From assembly GCA_036362985.1 (NCBI GenBank), contig JAYGXS010000003.1, positions 92,380,431 through 92,444,430 on the forward strand: a DNA stretch of 64,000 nt, in the 5' to 3' direction. The stretch's first letter is position 1; each line of letters opens with the position of its first letter. Shown in pieces: positions 30,991-42,649 of this stretch. The position numbers and the translations under genes are program-made. The notes beneath the pieces are model-generated. The model was given only the letters and a program-made list of their open reading frames with translations. It made no database searches and had not been told where the DNA came from. This stretch comes from Ligula intestinalis. Its lineage: Eukaryota; Platyhelminthes; Cestoda; Diphyllobothriidea; Diphyllobothriidae.

Positions 30991-31542
30991 AGTGATATAC
31001 AGATGCCTGCATTCTTCCCTTCATTCTTTTCACTTCTCCAATTTTTTTTCCAGCTTCATATAAAAAAGAGCTGATCACTCTTATCGAATAATATGTTTAT
31101 TATGCCAGTTTACAGGCAATTGTAAAGAGTTGGGTAATGCACCTCTTGTGCGCCTTCCAACACCTCGAAGACCAGAAAAAACCTAAAACAAAAAACAAAC
31201 TCCCTATGTTGCGGCCAGTATTGGTTTTGTTTCAGGTTTTTTGATTTGTCAATACTGGGCGAGATAGGGAGTTTGTTTCAAGTGAAAAAAACCTGAATTC
31301 AAAAGTATGATACGAACGAAATTTATGTCCAGTTTTTAGCTAAGTTGACACATGAGCAGGAGAAAAGTTGCATATCGTTTAAGGACATTAGTTCGAGACG
31401 GAGAGGGTTGGCACAAGAACATAGTGTTCTCAGTCTTCCTTCAATGGTTGTCTGCAAACGTTGTGCGCTATCGGCCAAAGGGTAAGCAGACTGTGGGCTG
31501 CAGCTTCAGCAGCAATATCTTCAGCATGAAGCCTGGTGGGGT

Positions 31543-32098
31543 TCAAAGTCCACGAAGGCCATCAGAGTGAAAGAGAGATTCCACCGAGTCAGCACCCAAA
31601 ATTCGTGAAAGTTGTCCTGAATGTAGAAAACTAGTTATAGCTCTCTTAAACATTGGGTAGCTTTGCTGGGTTTGAATACTTTTGGGCAGCTTATTCCAGA
31701 TTGATATGGCATTTACTGAAAAGAATTGCCGGTACTTAACTGTACGTGTTATAGGAAGAAATAAATATACGTCTCGATGACTGGCGCGTCGAGAGTGCTC
31801 AAGCTGCCTTAGTGTACTAAGAGGATTTAAGGTTTGACCATTCAAAATTTTAAACAGTAAAAATAGACCCTTCTGCAATCGACGAAGCCATAGGGAATCC
31901 AGCTTTATAAGTTCGCACCTTTGTTGGTAGGTTAAGTTACGGTGTTCTGTAGTGAAAACTCTTCTAGTGAAGAAGTGCTGCACCGATTCTATTTTCTTCC
32001 GTTCACTAGTGCGCAGAAGACTGAATAGGGGCGAGCAGTATTCAAGACTAGGTCTCACGTACATATAAAAAAGGCTAGTTCTAACCTTCATAGTCTTA
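31543..32098 (-). pseudogene. C-terminal domain of LINE B1
   Basis: It has MYVRPSLEYCSPLFSLLRTS, FFTRRVFTTEHRNLTYQQRC, LDSLWLRRLQKGLFLLFKIL and ISIWNKLPKSIQ. This is the usual post-RT region of CR1-like LINEs, of unknown exact role. It continues into the stop at 31,543. Confidence 0.8.
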
Positions 32099-32130
32099 AC
32101 GGCGCCAAAGATGTGCTTTAAAAATAAACC

Positions 32131-32161
<31 letters not shown>

Positions 32162-32171
32162 CATTATTATT
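32099..32171 (+). mobile_element. Short LINE tail with (ATT)n inserted in B1
   Basis: The uninterrupted homologue at 60,390 reads straight through. Here GATGTGCTTTAAAAATAAAC and an ATT repeat are inserted. A similar tail (AATGTGCTGTACAAATAAAC) is inserted in copy B3 at about 41,945-41,996. Confidence 0.75.
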
Positions 32172-33250
32172 AAAATTTCTAAGGATACATCCGGTGGTTC
32201 GGCGTGCTTTCGAGACTATCAGGGTACAGTGCTCTGACAAATTGAAACTATAAGAGTAGGATATGCCCAAATCCTTGATAACTCCTGGGACATTTAGTAT
32301 GTGGCCGTCTATGCTTAATTCCGGTTGATGATCATCGTCAAAAACCATCACGGAAAATTTGTGCCATGAAAGGGTGAGGCGCCGTATGCAACACCAGTGG
32401 GCGAAGGCCTGAAGATCCTTTTTTATCAGCTCGAGCACGGTGTATAGCGATCTTCCGGTTTATATCGATAAGCGACTTTAAAATCATCAGCGTACATGAA
32501 GGTTCTACCATACCGAAAACAATCTGCAACGTCGTTGACAAACAGGCAAAATAGGAGCGGAACCAGTACACTACCCTGTATAACTCCACTCCTCACATGC
32601 GTGGGGTTGGAGATAGCATTTGAAATTTTTACTCGTTGTGTGCGAGCATCAAAAAAGGAAGATTTGAAGTTCAGAGGCTTGCTTCCTATGCCGAAGGAGG
32701 CTAGTTTAAGAAGGAGGAGGTTATGATCGACCCGATCAAAGGCCTTAGTAAAATCAAAATAGACGCTATAAGTGGCAAAACCGCTGGCTCTAGATTGCTG
32801 CACATAATCAAAGAAAGAAAGCAGACAGGTGTCACAAGATCGTTTCTCGATAAAGCCATGTTGAGCTGTATTGAGCAGGTTATTCTGTGTCAATTGATGC
32901 ATCATCTTTTCTTTGATTAAGTTCTCCAAGATCTTCGAGGCTGCGGGAAATGTATTTATTGGCCTAAAGTTGTCGAATGTCGGCGATCAGCCATGCTTGC
33001 GAATAGGCATTATGGGCGATTCCTTCCACAAAGAAGGAAAGGCTTTGCTCCTAAGAGCAAGATAAAATACCTTAAAAAGAATAGACGGAAAGATATCATT
33101 CGCTTCAGCTTTTAGAAGGCTAACTGGGAAGCCATCTGGTCTTGCACTATAGGATTGACGATAACGATGAATGGCTACAGTCACATCCCAGACGGTAAAA
33201 CTTATGGTTTCGAGTATGGCACCCGTCCAAGCCTGGATAACCGGAGGCGC
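32172..33250 (-). pseudogene. Reverse transcriptase of LINE B1
   Basis: Motifs: HGFIEKRSCDTCLLSFFDYV, FDFTKAFDRVDHNLLLLKL, GVIQGSVLVPLLFCLFVNDV and MYADDFKVAYRYK. The frame is split near 32,430. An upstream part reads RYRQSYSARPDGFPVSLLK, matching the RT start of copy B4. Confidence 0.8.
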
Positions 33251-33806
33251 AGCGAACGAGCTTTAATATAAATAATAATATTAATGTGTTTATAATGCTA
33301 GTTTACAGGCATTTGTAAATAGTTGGCAATGCACCACTAAACATTTTGGACAGGAACGCATTGAAGCTATCGGCGATCAACTTAGCGTCAGCTATGGGGT
33401 TATCTTAAGCGTCTTGAAATATGGGGTGTTGCGGTTTCCTCTGCGCTTTTACTGAACGCGAAAAGAGTTTCGCAACATTAAGGGAAGGATTTTTAGCGAA
33501 GTGAGCCTCATCGGCTATCTGCTTTTCTTTGGAGAGCTTCTTAGCCTGCTAAAGATCAGTGTGATCAAGGGCAGAACGGAAGTGTCGTTCTGCCGATGCA
33601 AACGAAGAGAGAGTTTACGCAGCCTACGACGGGGAGACAGAGGAAGGTACACTTCATCCTTGACATGTATTACTTTCTTACGAGGGACAAAGTGGAGGAT
33701 GAGTGGATCCAACACTTTGTACAGTGCATCGGTACAAACATTTACATCAAAACATTGGAAAAAATTAGACCAGTCGAGAGCGTTATGATGTGCCAGTAGG
33801 TCAGCC

Positions 33807-34568
33807 AGGACTTCTGTCATTACCCCCGTCAGCCGTCCCTACAACCTTAGAAACTCGGCACTTGTTATACCCCCTCCCGCATCTTCCTCATGTAAACGCT
33901 CTTTGTTTTTTGCTTCCAGATATAGCTTTCTTTGGAATAACTTGCCAATCGAAATTTGGTCGTTAACTAGGTTGTCTGCCTTCAAACAGAGACTGCACAT
34001 TTATCTTAACACTGACTCTGTTAACCTTCTACTCTCCTCATCTTTTCCGAGCAGCTTTCTCCATGACCCCGAGAAAGGACCATTGGGAATTCAGAAGATC
34101 CGCTTGAAACTATTCTCTCTGCCTCGTGTCCCCCGAAAACCTAGATGTTTCCATTAACCACCGCTGAATCAAACGAAGCCACGCGGAAGTACCTAGTCTA
34201 AAATGCTGTAGTTTCGTTGAATACTCACCTTCATCAGACCACCCACACCTATTTTAGCTCTACTACTATCTTCCTAAGCAGTTTTTTTCTCTTGCACACT
34301 TTTTGAACATGGAGCCCCGTTGAACACTGTCTCCATTTTCACTCTAAGAGTTTTTTTAACTGCCATAATTTTTCGTTTTAAGTTCAAAATTACCTGCAAA
34401 ACATTGCTAATGTTGCCCCAAAAGGACAATTTCTGCTGACATTATTACGACTTTCTACGTCTACTTGCACATATTGTAAAATTATTTTTTGAATTTTTAT
34501 TTTTTTGAAATTAACTTTGTATAGATAGTGCCATACTGGCGCTGAAAAATATAAATTCCAAATTCCAA
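33807..34568 (+). mobile_element. LINE E1, 5'-truncated copy inserted in LINE B1
   Basis: Its C-terminal coding tail (FASRYSFLWNNLPIEIW) is at 33,903-34,157 and is followed by a 3' UTR ending CTGGCGCTG...AAATTCCAA. AGCC occurs on both sides (33,803-33,806 and 34,569-34,572), a short target duplication, and the host sequence is uninterrupted at 61,950. A sister copy is at 42,650. Confidence 0.85.
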
Positions 34569-34572
34569 AGCC

Positions 34573-35260
34573 GTGTTTGCTGATAGGAAGTCCTTATAAA
34601 GATTATACTTTTGGGAAAATGTTTTATCCGCCTCCAGTTCTAGTTCACTAACAACTGTAAGATGGTCTGAACTTCCAAGTGCGTCGAAGGATGACACTGA
34701 AAGTGGTTCGCATACCCTACAAAAAATTAGGTCGAGTATATTTGCTCCTCGAGTGGGAAAATCGACTACCTGATCCCACATGCCGATATCTATTGCCTCA
34801 AGTAAGTTCTCAAACTTTGAAGGACCTGATGGTGGAAAACATTGCACGTCAGGAAGGTTAAAATCACCTGCAATCAAGCAATACTTAAGATTCAAGTCAG
34901 CTGCGGCATGAAATGCCTGCGAGAGACAAAGATCGTAGTCTGCATTGGCATAAGGTGGGCGATAAACACAGCCAACAAGTAAGGAGTTTTTGTTTTTTAG
35001 AACAACTCGAAGCCAGCAGCTCTCCTCCCCCGCTGTGAATTGTGGAAAGTCCAACGGAAGCCATGCAAGTGGCTGCTTTATAGAGATGCAGCTTCCTCCA
35101 CCACGGCCATTTTTACGATCGTTTCAAACGCATGAATAGCCTAGAACAGAGTTCTGAGTCAACTACAGAGGCCGATGCCCATGTCTCAGTTGCCATAACA
35201 ATGTCTGGGCGGTTGACGAAAACCATAGTCTAGAGCAAAGGCATTTTATGAATCAGTGAC
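34573..35260 (-). pseudogene. Endonuclease domain of LINE B1
   Basis: VGCVYRPPYANADY, IAGDFNLPDVQ (Asp/Asn), DLIFCRVCEPLSVSS and GSSDHLTVVSELEL (His). The N-terminal part near 35,160-35,260 has TETWASASVV-like text in a different frame. Confidence 0.8.
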
Positions 35261-35488
35261 CTGGCATTAAAAACGTCCAATTTAAGAAGGCATGTCTGAG
35301 GTTTCGGTGGCAGGACAGCTAGGCCGTAACTGTTACCGGCTTCGACCGGAGCGATATCCTTTTGACCTGAGCTATTTGTCCCTCTTTATTTTGAGATTTG
35401 TCCGGCCATTGGTTCTCCGTTTTTCCAGCTTTATTATTAGCTGTCTCATCTTTCTCCGCTCTTTCCACTCGTAATCCAGCTGAAAAAA

Positions 35489-35870
35489 AATAAATATGGT
35501 GTTAAACCCCTCTGGCAAGGCGACTCAAAAATGGTTTAACGTTCCTATTTAAAGTGACACATAATCAGAACATCCTCAGCAATAATATGCTAACAAATCA
35601 AAACGGTTCCAGTCCCACTAAAAAACAACCAGCATACAATTCATAACGCTAAAGCTAGGACGGCCCAGCGATCAAATTTCTACACCATAAGATATGCGAT
35701 CATATGGAATGCCCTACCCAACCATATTCGCAAAAGCCACAGTTTAGCCGAATTTAGAAGAAAGACCATGCAGTTCTTCTCAAATGAAATGACGCATATA
35801 TTTTTGAACAAAATGGGACACTTTGCTTGCCAGTTCTTCGACGTCCAATTCAGACCAAAAGGGATCTAAC
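35489..35870 (+). mobile_element. LINE A2, C-terminal fragment
   Basis: It aligns with 30,470-30,700 (CACATAATCAGAACATCCT, ACGGCCCAGCGATCAAATTT) and extends further: NALPNHIRKSHSLAEFRR and a final VQFRPKGI stop at about 35,869. It is 5'-truncated and its AT-rich 3' flank runs to about 36,300. Confidence 0.75.
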
Positions 35871-36314
35871 GGTCCAGGAGAGATCCCGCACATTTGGAGA
35901 AAACTGGCCACAGACTACAAAGGTCAAGGTCAGGGCGCGCAACTTATCTTTCTCAGCTAAGTAACATAGATATTTTTATCAGATTTCCTCGTTACTTGCT
36001 GAATTTACTAGCTTAATTGTTGTTATTTATTTGTGTATCTAACCCTTTAGCAACTGCACATACCGGTAGTTGTCTTTTTTACCGATAGGTCAAAATATAC
36101 ATTTTTATACTGTTTCACCGACATAGCCTCATTCTAGTTCTGGTAGATTCACGTAAAAAGCAACTTATCTATTGCGTAAATACTGAATAATATCTAAAAA
36201 TATTGTACTATATCAATTTCCAGCAAGAAATAGTTTGCATTACTCGATATAATATTAAAGATATTTTGTCACCCTGCGTAGCCTCTTCGGTAAATCAAAA
36301 TTTCTGTCGCAATT

Positions 36315-36776
36315 TTGTGCAAAGCTTTGCTTAGAACATATCCTATCACTCACTTTCTATTCAATATGATACCCAAGCCACAACTGAGATGTAAATTAAC
36401 CCGGAATACCAATTCTCCTAACAATAAACCCATCTTAAGCATGAAGAAACTTGATCTTGATGCTTTAGACAACTTTAGTAAGCTTTATAACCAATATGCT
36501 TGCCTGTTTACGGTCCTTGGTGCCATCTTTGATGGAAATGTATCCACGCTCACTTCTCAGCAATGTGAGAAACTAGAGCCTTTCGTCAATATAGTGTTTA
36601 CTGAGACCCGTGATCGGCAAGAAAGGAATTTTAATTTTCTTTTGAAAAATGCTTCAAAAGATAAACAACCAATAGATGTTGCTGTTCAGTTTCTTTACTA
36701 TTGTGGCTTTAATTTTAAAGTTGCAGAAGCTAAAAGACCCTCAACCCGAAGGAAAAAAACCCACCGATTCTCGTAA
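36315..36776 (+). CDS. Uncharacterised ORF, probable LINE ORF1 (copy 1)
   Basis: 153 codons; the better start may be MIPKPQLRCKL at 36,366. A central region reads KKLDLDALDNFSKLYNQYA, then LFTVLGAIFDG, SQQCEKLEPFV and RDRQERNFNFLLK. The same pattern occurs at 52,539-52,871 at roughly 40% identity. No zinc knuckle or RRM is seen. It predicts helices, and its C-terminus is Lys/Arg-rich. I do not recognise the family; placement among LINEs suggests an ORF1 product. Confidence 0.55.
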   Translation: MCKALLRTYPITHFLFNMIPKPQLRCKLTRNTNSPNNKPILSMKKLDLDALDNFSKLYNQYACLFTVLGAIFDGNVSTLTSQQCEKLEPFVNIVFTETRDRQERNFNFLLKNASKDKQPIDVAVQFLYYCGFNFKVAEAKRPSTRRKKTHRFS

Positions 36777-36911
36777 AACGTTTTTCGGCTATAGAAGCAG
36801 ACCTTATATTCTCTCAACATGAGCGGTCAGCCAACTATTTAAAGGAAAATAAAGTTTAAATATGCAGGGATAAAACGCCAATGGAGCGTCGGGTTTTATC
36901 TAAAGTAGCAA

Positions 36912-37305
36912 ATGAGAACACTGGCTCCGGTTCCACAAAACCAAAATGTCTCTGAGGCCGGCCCTCCCGCTCAGGTAAGCCCACATCCCTCTGGGTCAAT
37001 GTCAGTTTCCCCTGATACTTCTCCCATTCACCTTACTCGTGATTCGAGTGAGATTGTAGCCTCGTCAAGTCATTCTCCTTCTAAGCCAACCACGTCTGTG
37101 ATAGATTTAAATTCCGATAAACCTATGAACGCCCCTAGTAAATCTACGTCAGTTTTCAAATTCGGTAATATGATAACCGATAATAACTCAGTATCTAACA
37201 AAGACCCAACTGCTCAAGCTTGCGCTTTTCCTATCCCCAAATCTCATCAACATCCCCAAATAATTCAGCAAGCTTATAAAATTAACTATCGTTCCAGAGA
37301 TCGCG
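36912..37305 (+). CDS. Ser/Pro/Thr-rich ORF, possible continuation of the preceding ORF1
   Basis: It starts MRTLAPVPQNQNVSEAG and is low-complexity (SHSPSKPTTSVIDLN, PSKSTSVFKFGN). It lacks known domains. Around 37,300 it joins an unrelated segment. It may be the disordered part of an ORF1 protein, split from 36,315-36,776 by a stop. Confidence 0.4.
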
Positions 37306-37309
37306 TCTT

Positions 37310-37691
37310 CGTCTTCTTTACAACAAGAACCTGGGGCACGCATATTCGCTGCTATTCGTGAGAATTTCGGACGTGATGCGCTTCGTACAGCTCGAAGCTG
37401 GGAAGTTTTCTCAACCCGTGAAGCAGCAACCTGTGAGCAGCTACGATGTCTGCACCGATGCGTTCGTGAGGGAGTGGCGCCGAAGAGCCTACGGTACAGA
37501 ACACCGGTGAATACTGAATTGGCCAGAAACGTGATGCAACGCTTTCGCAGGCAAATGACACGTGCATTGATCAACGACTGCCACCTACGCCTTCGCAGGT
37601 ACCGGTCTGTTATTGAACAAAGGAAGGAAGAGTGCACGACACGATTTGGTGGACCCGTTGCTGATTCCCTCGAAAGAACAATATCGACTCT
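37310..37691 (+). pseudogene. Retroelement coding fragment, possibly Penelope N-terminal
   Basis: A plus-strand frame reads ENFGRDALRTARSWEVF, TREAATCEQLRCLHRCV, APKSLRYRTPVNTE and MTRALINDCHLRLRRY up to the N gap. I recall similar text upstream of Penelope-like RTs in tapeworms, but the assignment is uncertain. Confidence 0.4.
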
Positions 37692-37791
37692 NNNNNNNNN
37701 NNNNNNNNNNNNNNNNNNNNNNNNNNNNNNNNNNNNNNNNNNNNNNNNNNNNNNNNNNNNNNNNNNNNNNNNNNNNNNNNNNNNNNNNNNN
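37692..37791. other. Assembly gap (100 N)
   Basis: Exactly 100 N bases follow a retroelement coding fragment, so sequence of unknown length is missing. Confidence 0.99.
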
Positions 37792-38960
37792 TTTTTGGAG
37801 GCTGATGAGTAAGTAGATACAGTTGATGGCAACGTAAATGACGGAAACGATATCACATGGGATAAGAGGATATAGAGTCGGGGAGCAGAAAAAAGAAGAC
37901 CATACAGCGAAAAGTGTGGGACGGCAGTTTTAGACTTTTCATATTCATGATCTTGTGTGTTCCACAGAGCGTTTTCGAACCTCCAGAAACAATCCGGAAC
38001 AGGTCATCTTATTGGGATTCCAACTGTTAGGATGGCAACCTGAACAAAGGCAAGCAACCTTGCAGGCTCTCCTAAGGCGTTGAGCCTGCCGCCGACGCCA
38101 CAATGATTCCTTATTAAATAACGTTCGCCGGAGAGGCCGCGCGTGATGACCTTAGGCCGCATGCATGCATGCATGCACGGACGCTCACAGCAAGGCACAT
38201 GGGCCTTAACAAAGCCCCATGGTCAACTGGTCGCGTGACGTTAACCCAGGGCGGCCAACCAGGGCACAAGTGAATGCGCAGACAATCTCTTATAAGCCAC
38301 TGCCACCCCTGACAAAAGGGGCCTGTAACCGCGGAATTGTGGCGACTCCAGTCTGCACCCAATGCCAGGTTCACCCCAAGGCGGGACAAAATGTTGCAGC
38401 CACATGGATGGCGATGACGCTGGAAATGCAACCTGAGCGAGGCCCAACCCAGCGAGACAGGTCCTCCGGGTTTTGTACACAATCATCCCTCCTCCTGTGG
38501 ATTCCAGAATTTAGCTTTCTTATTGTGTTCTTCCTTCGGGATTCCAAAGGGCCTTATTCAACGGTAGCTAATGTCAGATGTCAGCGTTACTAACAATAAC
38601 GACGCCAAACCATTCGTTATAACACCAATGGTCAGCGAACTCGATCAAATCGGAGCTAGATATGTGAGGCGGTGGTCAAATCCGGGTGAAACCTGGGAAA
38701 GCGTCCATGTTATCTGCTGGAGACAGCGCAGCACGCTGATAAGATCATCCACTACACTAAGAGATGTTTGTGAATAATAAGACGGAAAATACCTCTAAGC
38801 AACAATTCAGTGACACAAAATTAAAGTATCGACTAAAAGGTGTAGTAAATGGCCAACAAGAGCATTTGGCGATGGGCCATCCGGTTCTCCGGATCGGCCG
38901 GGGCACGTAGGGAGGTCCTCAGTTAGCTGGCAGAATACCCGATTTTCTCGTTGGCCGCCG
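37792..38960. other. Stretch of unclear origin
   Basis: It holds a GCAT repeat at 38,159-38,176 and overlapping frames on both strands at 38,114-38,593 in GC-rich DNA. A 68-codon frame at 38,571-38,777 (MSDVSVTNNNDAKPFVITP) could be a gag start, but nothing confirms it. Confidence 0.35.
38159..38176. repeat. (GCAT)n palindromic microsatellite
   Basis: Four and a half GCAT units in a row, followed by GCACGG. Confidence 0.95.
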
Positions 38961-38999
38961 AAGGAAAGGCTGAAAGGCAGATGCGAGTAAAAACAAAAC

Positions 39000-40090
39000 A
39001 GACAGAAGGGACTGAAGCAGATAAGACTCAAACCGGGCACGACGATTAGTCGTTATGGTAGAGCTAGCCTCAAAGATGGCAGCGAAAGACTTTGATACCG
39101 TTAAAGCAGCGAGATTGGACATTGAGATAAATTCCGACCGCTGAGTGAATTGATCTTTTTAGGTGGGGAGATAGTAACAGCTGTTGGACTGAATACTATC
39201 GGGCCTGGGGAAGATGCCGATGCGAACTTTATTGTGCAGTCAGAACATACTTTTTTGACAGCCGGGACAAGCTCGTATCGGTTGGATGGCGGTACAAAGG
39301 GGCCATTAGAGTTGGTGGAGATGCCACAGAATATTTTAATGTTGCTAATATACAGTGGGAGGTCCTGGATTAAGAATTTAAAAGCATTCTTATCACAGAC
39401 TAGACCAACACGGCCATCTCAGCGAGGTCGATCTCTTGAGTTGACTGCGAATAAGCAATAGACAGTTTGAACTGTGCACGAGCCATCTTACTGTGACGGA
39501 CACCTGAGCTGTGCCGATAGATGTAATCCAGTTGGTAAATCTCCACTGGCTTAAGTTATTCAGAATCCGGCATCAAGAGTAAGGAAGGTAGCTTGTGATA
39601 AGGTAACAAAGTAAATGCTTCGCATCCAACGAAGTACCATAAGTATTTCACTGCAACGTAGACAGCAACAATTTCTGTCTACATGCGACGCAGCGCAATT
39701 TGTTAGATTTTAACTTTATGGAGAAGTAAGCGCAGGTTTGGGTCTCATCTGTATGGTTCTCCTGGCCAACCGTGCCGATAGCGACATTGGAGGCATCGAA
39801 ACTCAGTGTACCGGAAGAGTGGCATCGGCTAGGGCAGCCTTGACTTTTTCAAAAGCAGCGAGGGTGACTGTGGGTAAATCAAATGAACACTTGGGGCTCT
39901 AGGTGGGATTTGTTAGCGGCAGAATTTCGTCGGCACAGTTAGAGAGAAACCAGTGTAAGAAGTTAATTACCTTCAGGCCATCAATGTCAATGCTATTCCG
40001 AGAAAGTCAAGAGTGGAAACGCCAAAAACACATTTGAGCATGTTGATAACAACACCAAATTGTTGAAGGAGATAAAACACCATTGCGAGA
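39000..40090 (-). pseudogene. Ty3/gypsy RT-RNase H remnant
   Basis: From the right: LLQQFGVVINMLKCVFGV and STLDFLG (end of RT), KVKAALADATL, then LSFDASNVAIGTVGQ (RNase H start), TCAYFSIKLKSNKLRCV, VKYLWYFVGCEAFTL and IYQLDYIYRHSSGVRHSK. These follow the order of gypsy RNase H. Stops and frame shifts are present. The part below 39,450 is too decayed to assign. Confidence 0.75.
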
Positions 40091-40094
40091 TGCT

Positions 40095-40600
40095 TTGTGA
40101 GGTTGGCGGCGTTTATATTTGCATACAGAATCTTATCCTACGCAGGGTGCACGGGATGAAACCTCAATCAAGACTACCCAAAGATCCAGCTCGGTATGTA
40201 CAGAAGTACACTTCTATTACGCTTGATAAGACAACACTTGAAGCATTATCCTTGGGTCCTAAATTCTGCATGCCTACTCGAAATGTTGATCAGTTAGAAT
40301 AAGAAACCCAGTTTGAGAATCTTTGTAACCAAACATATAATTCGAAGCCCATCGCTGCAGAAAATGTCCAGCACTTTAAATCAACACTGGTGAACTGTAG
40401 TTACCAGTATCTGAACAAGAGCACAAAAAGCCGGAGATTGCCGACAAAAGCAGATCTAGAAAAGCTAAAACAGCTGCGTTAGAACAAAGACATCCTGGTT
40501 ATTAGACCTGATAAATGAACCTGTGCGGTATAATGAAGAGAGCGGACTACATAAGCAAGATAAAAACCACCCTTTCAGATAAAATGAAATTCAAGAAGAA
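40095..40600 (+). pseudogene. Penelope-like element N-terminal fragment
   Basis: LEALSLGPKFCMPTRNV, ETQFENLC, TKADLEKLKQLR and NKDILVIRPDK match the region just before the RT core of Penelope-like elements. Stops at about 40,302 and 40,480 break it. It ends where a LINE B 3' end begins. Confidence 0.7.
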
Positions 40601-40604
40601 AAAG

Positions 40605-41150
40605 AAAAGGATTGCACGGATACATATGTATGTATATTATGCCAGTTTACAGGCACTTTTAAAGCATTGGTAGAGCAGCTCTTCGGCACCTTCCGAAACC
40701 TCGAAGAGAGAAAAAAACCTGAAGCAAACTCCCTCTTTTGCAGCCAGTGTTGGTTTTATTTCCATTTTGTGTTTTGTCAATATTGGGCGAGATAACGTGT
40801 TTGTTTTAAGTGAAAAAACCTGACTTTGAAGGTACAATACATACGGAATAGATGTACAGTTTTAAAATGAGTTGACACCTCAGCAGTAGAAAAGTTGCAT
40901 ATCGTTAAAGGACATTACTTCGGGACGGAGAGGGTTAGCACATGAACACACTTTTCTTAGACTTCCTTGAATGTTTGTCGGCAAAAGATGTGCGTTATCG
41001 GCTGGAGGGTTAGCCAATTGCAGGCCGCAGCTTCAGCAGCATTATCTTCAGCATGAGGCCTGGTGGTGTTCAAAGTCCACGAAAGCCATCAGAATAAAAG
41101 AAAAATTCAACCGAATCCGCATTCAAAATTCGTGACACATGTCGAGGAGA
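40605..41150 (-). mobile_element. LINE B 3'-end fragment (B5)
   Basis: It contains the family B 3' UTR with GCCAGTGTTGG and CAATATTGG arms and extends into the last codons of ORF2. It is 5'-truncated at about 41,150. Confidence 0.75.
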
Positions 41151-41790
41151 GTTTTTTTTAAATTGTTTTTCATAACCATAATTTTCCTGAGCTTGTCAAC
41201 TCACTTAGTAAGCAAAATTGTGCCTTACCTTATATTTTCTTTTTTAAAAATAAAATAAAAATAAAAATAAAAGCTAAGAACACTTTATCTATCCTTATAT
41301 TATTAGACTAGCATCTGAATATTTATTTAAAAAATAGAATAGAGGCAACTACTTTTCTCCACAGCTATACTAATATATATATTGCTTCCTTTTATAACGT
41401 ATCAGTAGTATAAATTTTAATTATGTTTTAGCAAAAATGTCAATCTCATTTCGATGATATATTCGACGAACGAAACGCCAAGTGACTCCTGCCGTCGCAC
41501 TTGGATGACGATGGTGCTTCGCAACCAGCTGCCTCGACTCACCTCAGATATCTGCAACGTCCAATCAATTTATAAAAATCCTGCCGATGAACAAAGATTG
41601 TATTTTGCGTATCCAGCAGACTCATGCACGCGGAAGATGCGATATCCTCAAGTTATTAATTTGCCTTCAAACTGACTGCGGCTAACACCACCTCAGTTAA
41701 AGGACATGACAGATTTTCCAGACTCAAAATATTCTTACTGTGAAACAGTAACACGTACAATGTATGGCTACTTTATTTTATGTTTTCCCA
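41151..41790. other. AT-rich stretch, nothing recognised
   Basis: A short AAAATAAAAATAAA run lies at 41,249-41,272. The 73-codon frame at 41,454-41,675 has no known domain. Confidence 0.4.
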
Positions 41791-41796
41791 ATCTTT

Positions 41797-41996
41797 TACG
41801 TTAGAAGTCAGGTTTTTTTCACTTAAAACAAACTCTTCATTTTGCACACTACTGACCAAGCAAAAAACCAAAACATAGCCTATATTGACCGCAAAAGACG
41901 GGGTTTAGGTTAGGTTTTCTTCCGCCTTCCGGGGTTTTTGACAGCAACGAAAATGTGCTGTACAAATAAACCTTATTATTATCATCATTATTATTA
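41797..41996. mobile_element. Short LINE tails next to copy B3
   Basis: A decayed plus-strand AGTCAGG...CACTTAAAACAAACTC stretch resembles the family B 3' UTR in reverse. From 41,940 a tail AATGTGCTGTACAAATAAAC with ATT repeats is inserted against copy B3. Confidence 0.5.
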
Positions 41997-42575
41997 TAAG
42001 ATTGACGATAACGACAAATGGCTTCAGTCACGCCCCATGGTGTATAAATTATGGTTTCGAGGACGGCACCTGTCCAAGCCCGGATAGCCAGAGTTGCAGC
42101 GAACAAGCTTTCACTAAAAGTTTTGGATAGGAATGTATTGAAGATCTCGTCGATCAATTAAGCATCAGCTATGGGGTTTCCTAAGGCGTTTTGAAGTATG
42201 AGGTGCTGCATTTTCCTCTGTGCTTTTACTGTACGCGAAAAGAGTTTTGCAACATTAAGAGAAGGATATTCAGCCATGTGGGCCTCATCGGCTTTCTGCA
42301 TTTTTTCGGCAAGCTTCTTAGCCTGCTCAAAGATCCATGTGATCAAGGGCAGAACGGAAGTGTCATTCTGCCGATGCAAATGACGAGAGAGTTTACGCAG
42401 CCTACGATGGACAGACAAAGGAAGGTACACTCTACCCTTGGCATGCATTCCTTTCTTCCAGGGAACAAAGTGGAGGATAAGTGGATCCAGCACTTTGTAC
42501 AGTGCATCGGAACAAAAGTTAACGTCCAAACTTTGAAAAAATGCTGACCATTCGAGAGCGGTTAGATCTGTCAAT
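41997..42575 (-). mobile_element. LINE B3, internal fragment
   Basis: It aligns with the endonuclease-RT linker of B1 and B4: ALEWSAFFQSLDVNFCSDAL, VLDPLILHFVPWKKG, RRLRKLSRHLHRQNDTSVLP. Both ends are truncated. Confidence 0.8.
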
Positions 42576-42649
42576 ACTGCCACCAGACAGTAAAGCCGCT
42601 GTACATTAATGCCACCGTAATGCTGCACAGATTTGCGGCTTTATTTTAT

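Larger units (their letters stand above)
31085..35488 (-). mobile_element. LINE B1, CR1-like, with three nested insertions
   Basis: In element order: ORF1 C-terminus (35,488-35,290), endonuclease (about 35,260-34,573), linker (33,806-33,336), RT and C-terminal domain (33,250-31,543) and 3' UTR (31,560-31,085). It is interrupted by an E-family copy (33,807-34,568), a tiny B 3' end (about 33,255-33,335) and a short LINE tail with ATT repeats (about 32,099-32,170). The 5' end is truncated inside ORF1 next to LINE A2. Confidence 0.85.

Noticed and set aside
37188..37856. 222-codon minus-strand ORF running through the N gap
   Set aside because: A third of it is N, and the opposite strand carries the retroelement-like text.
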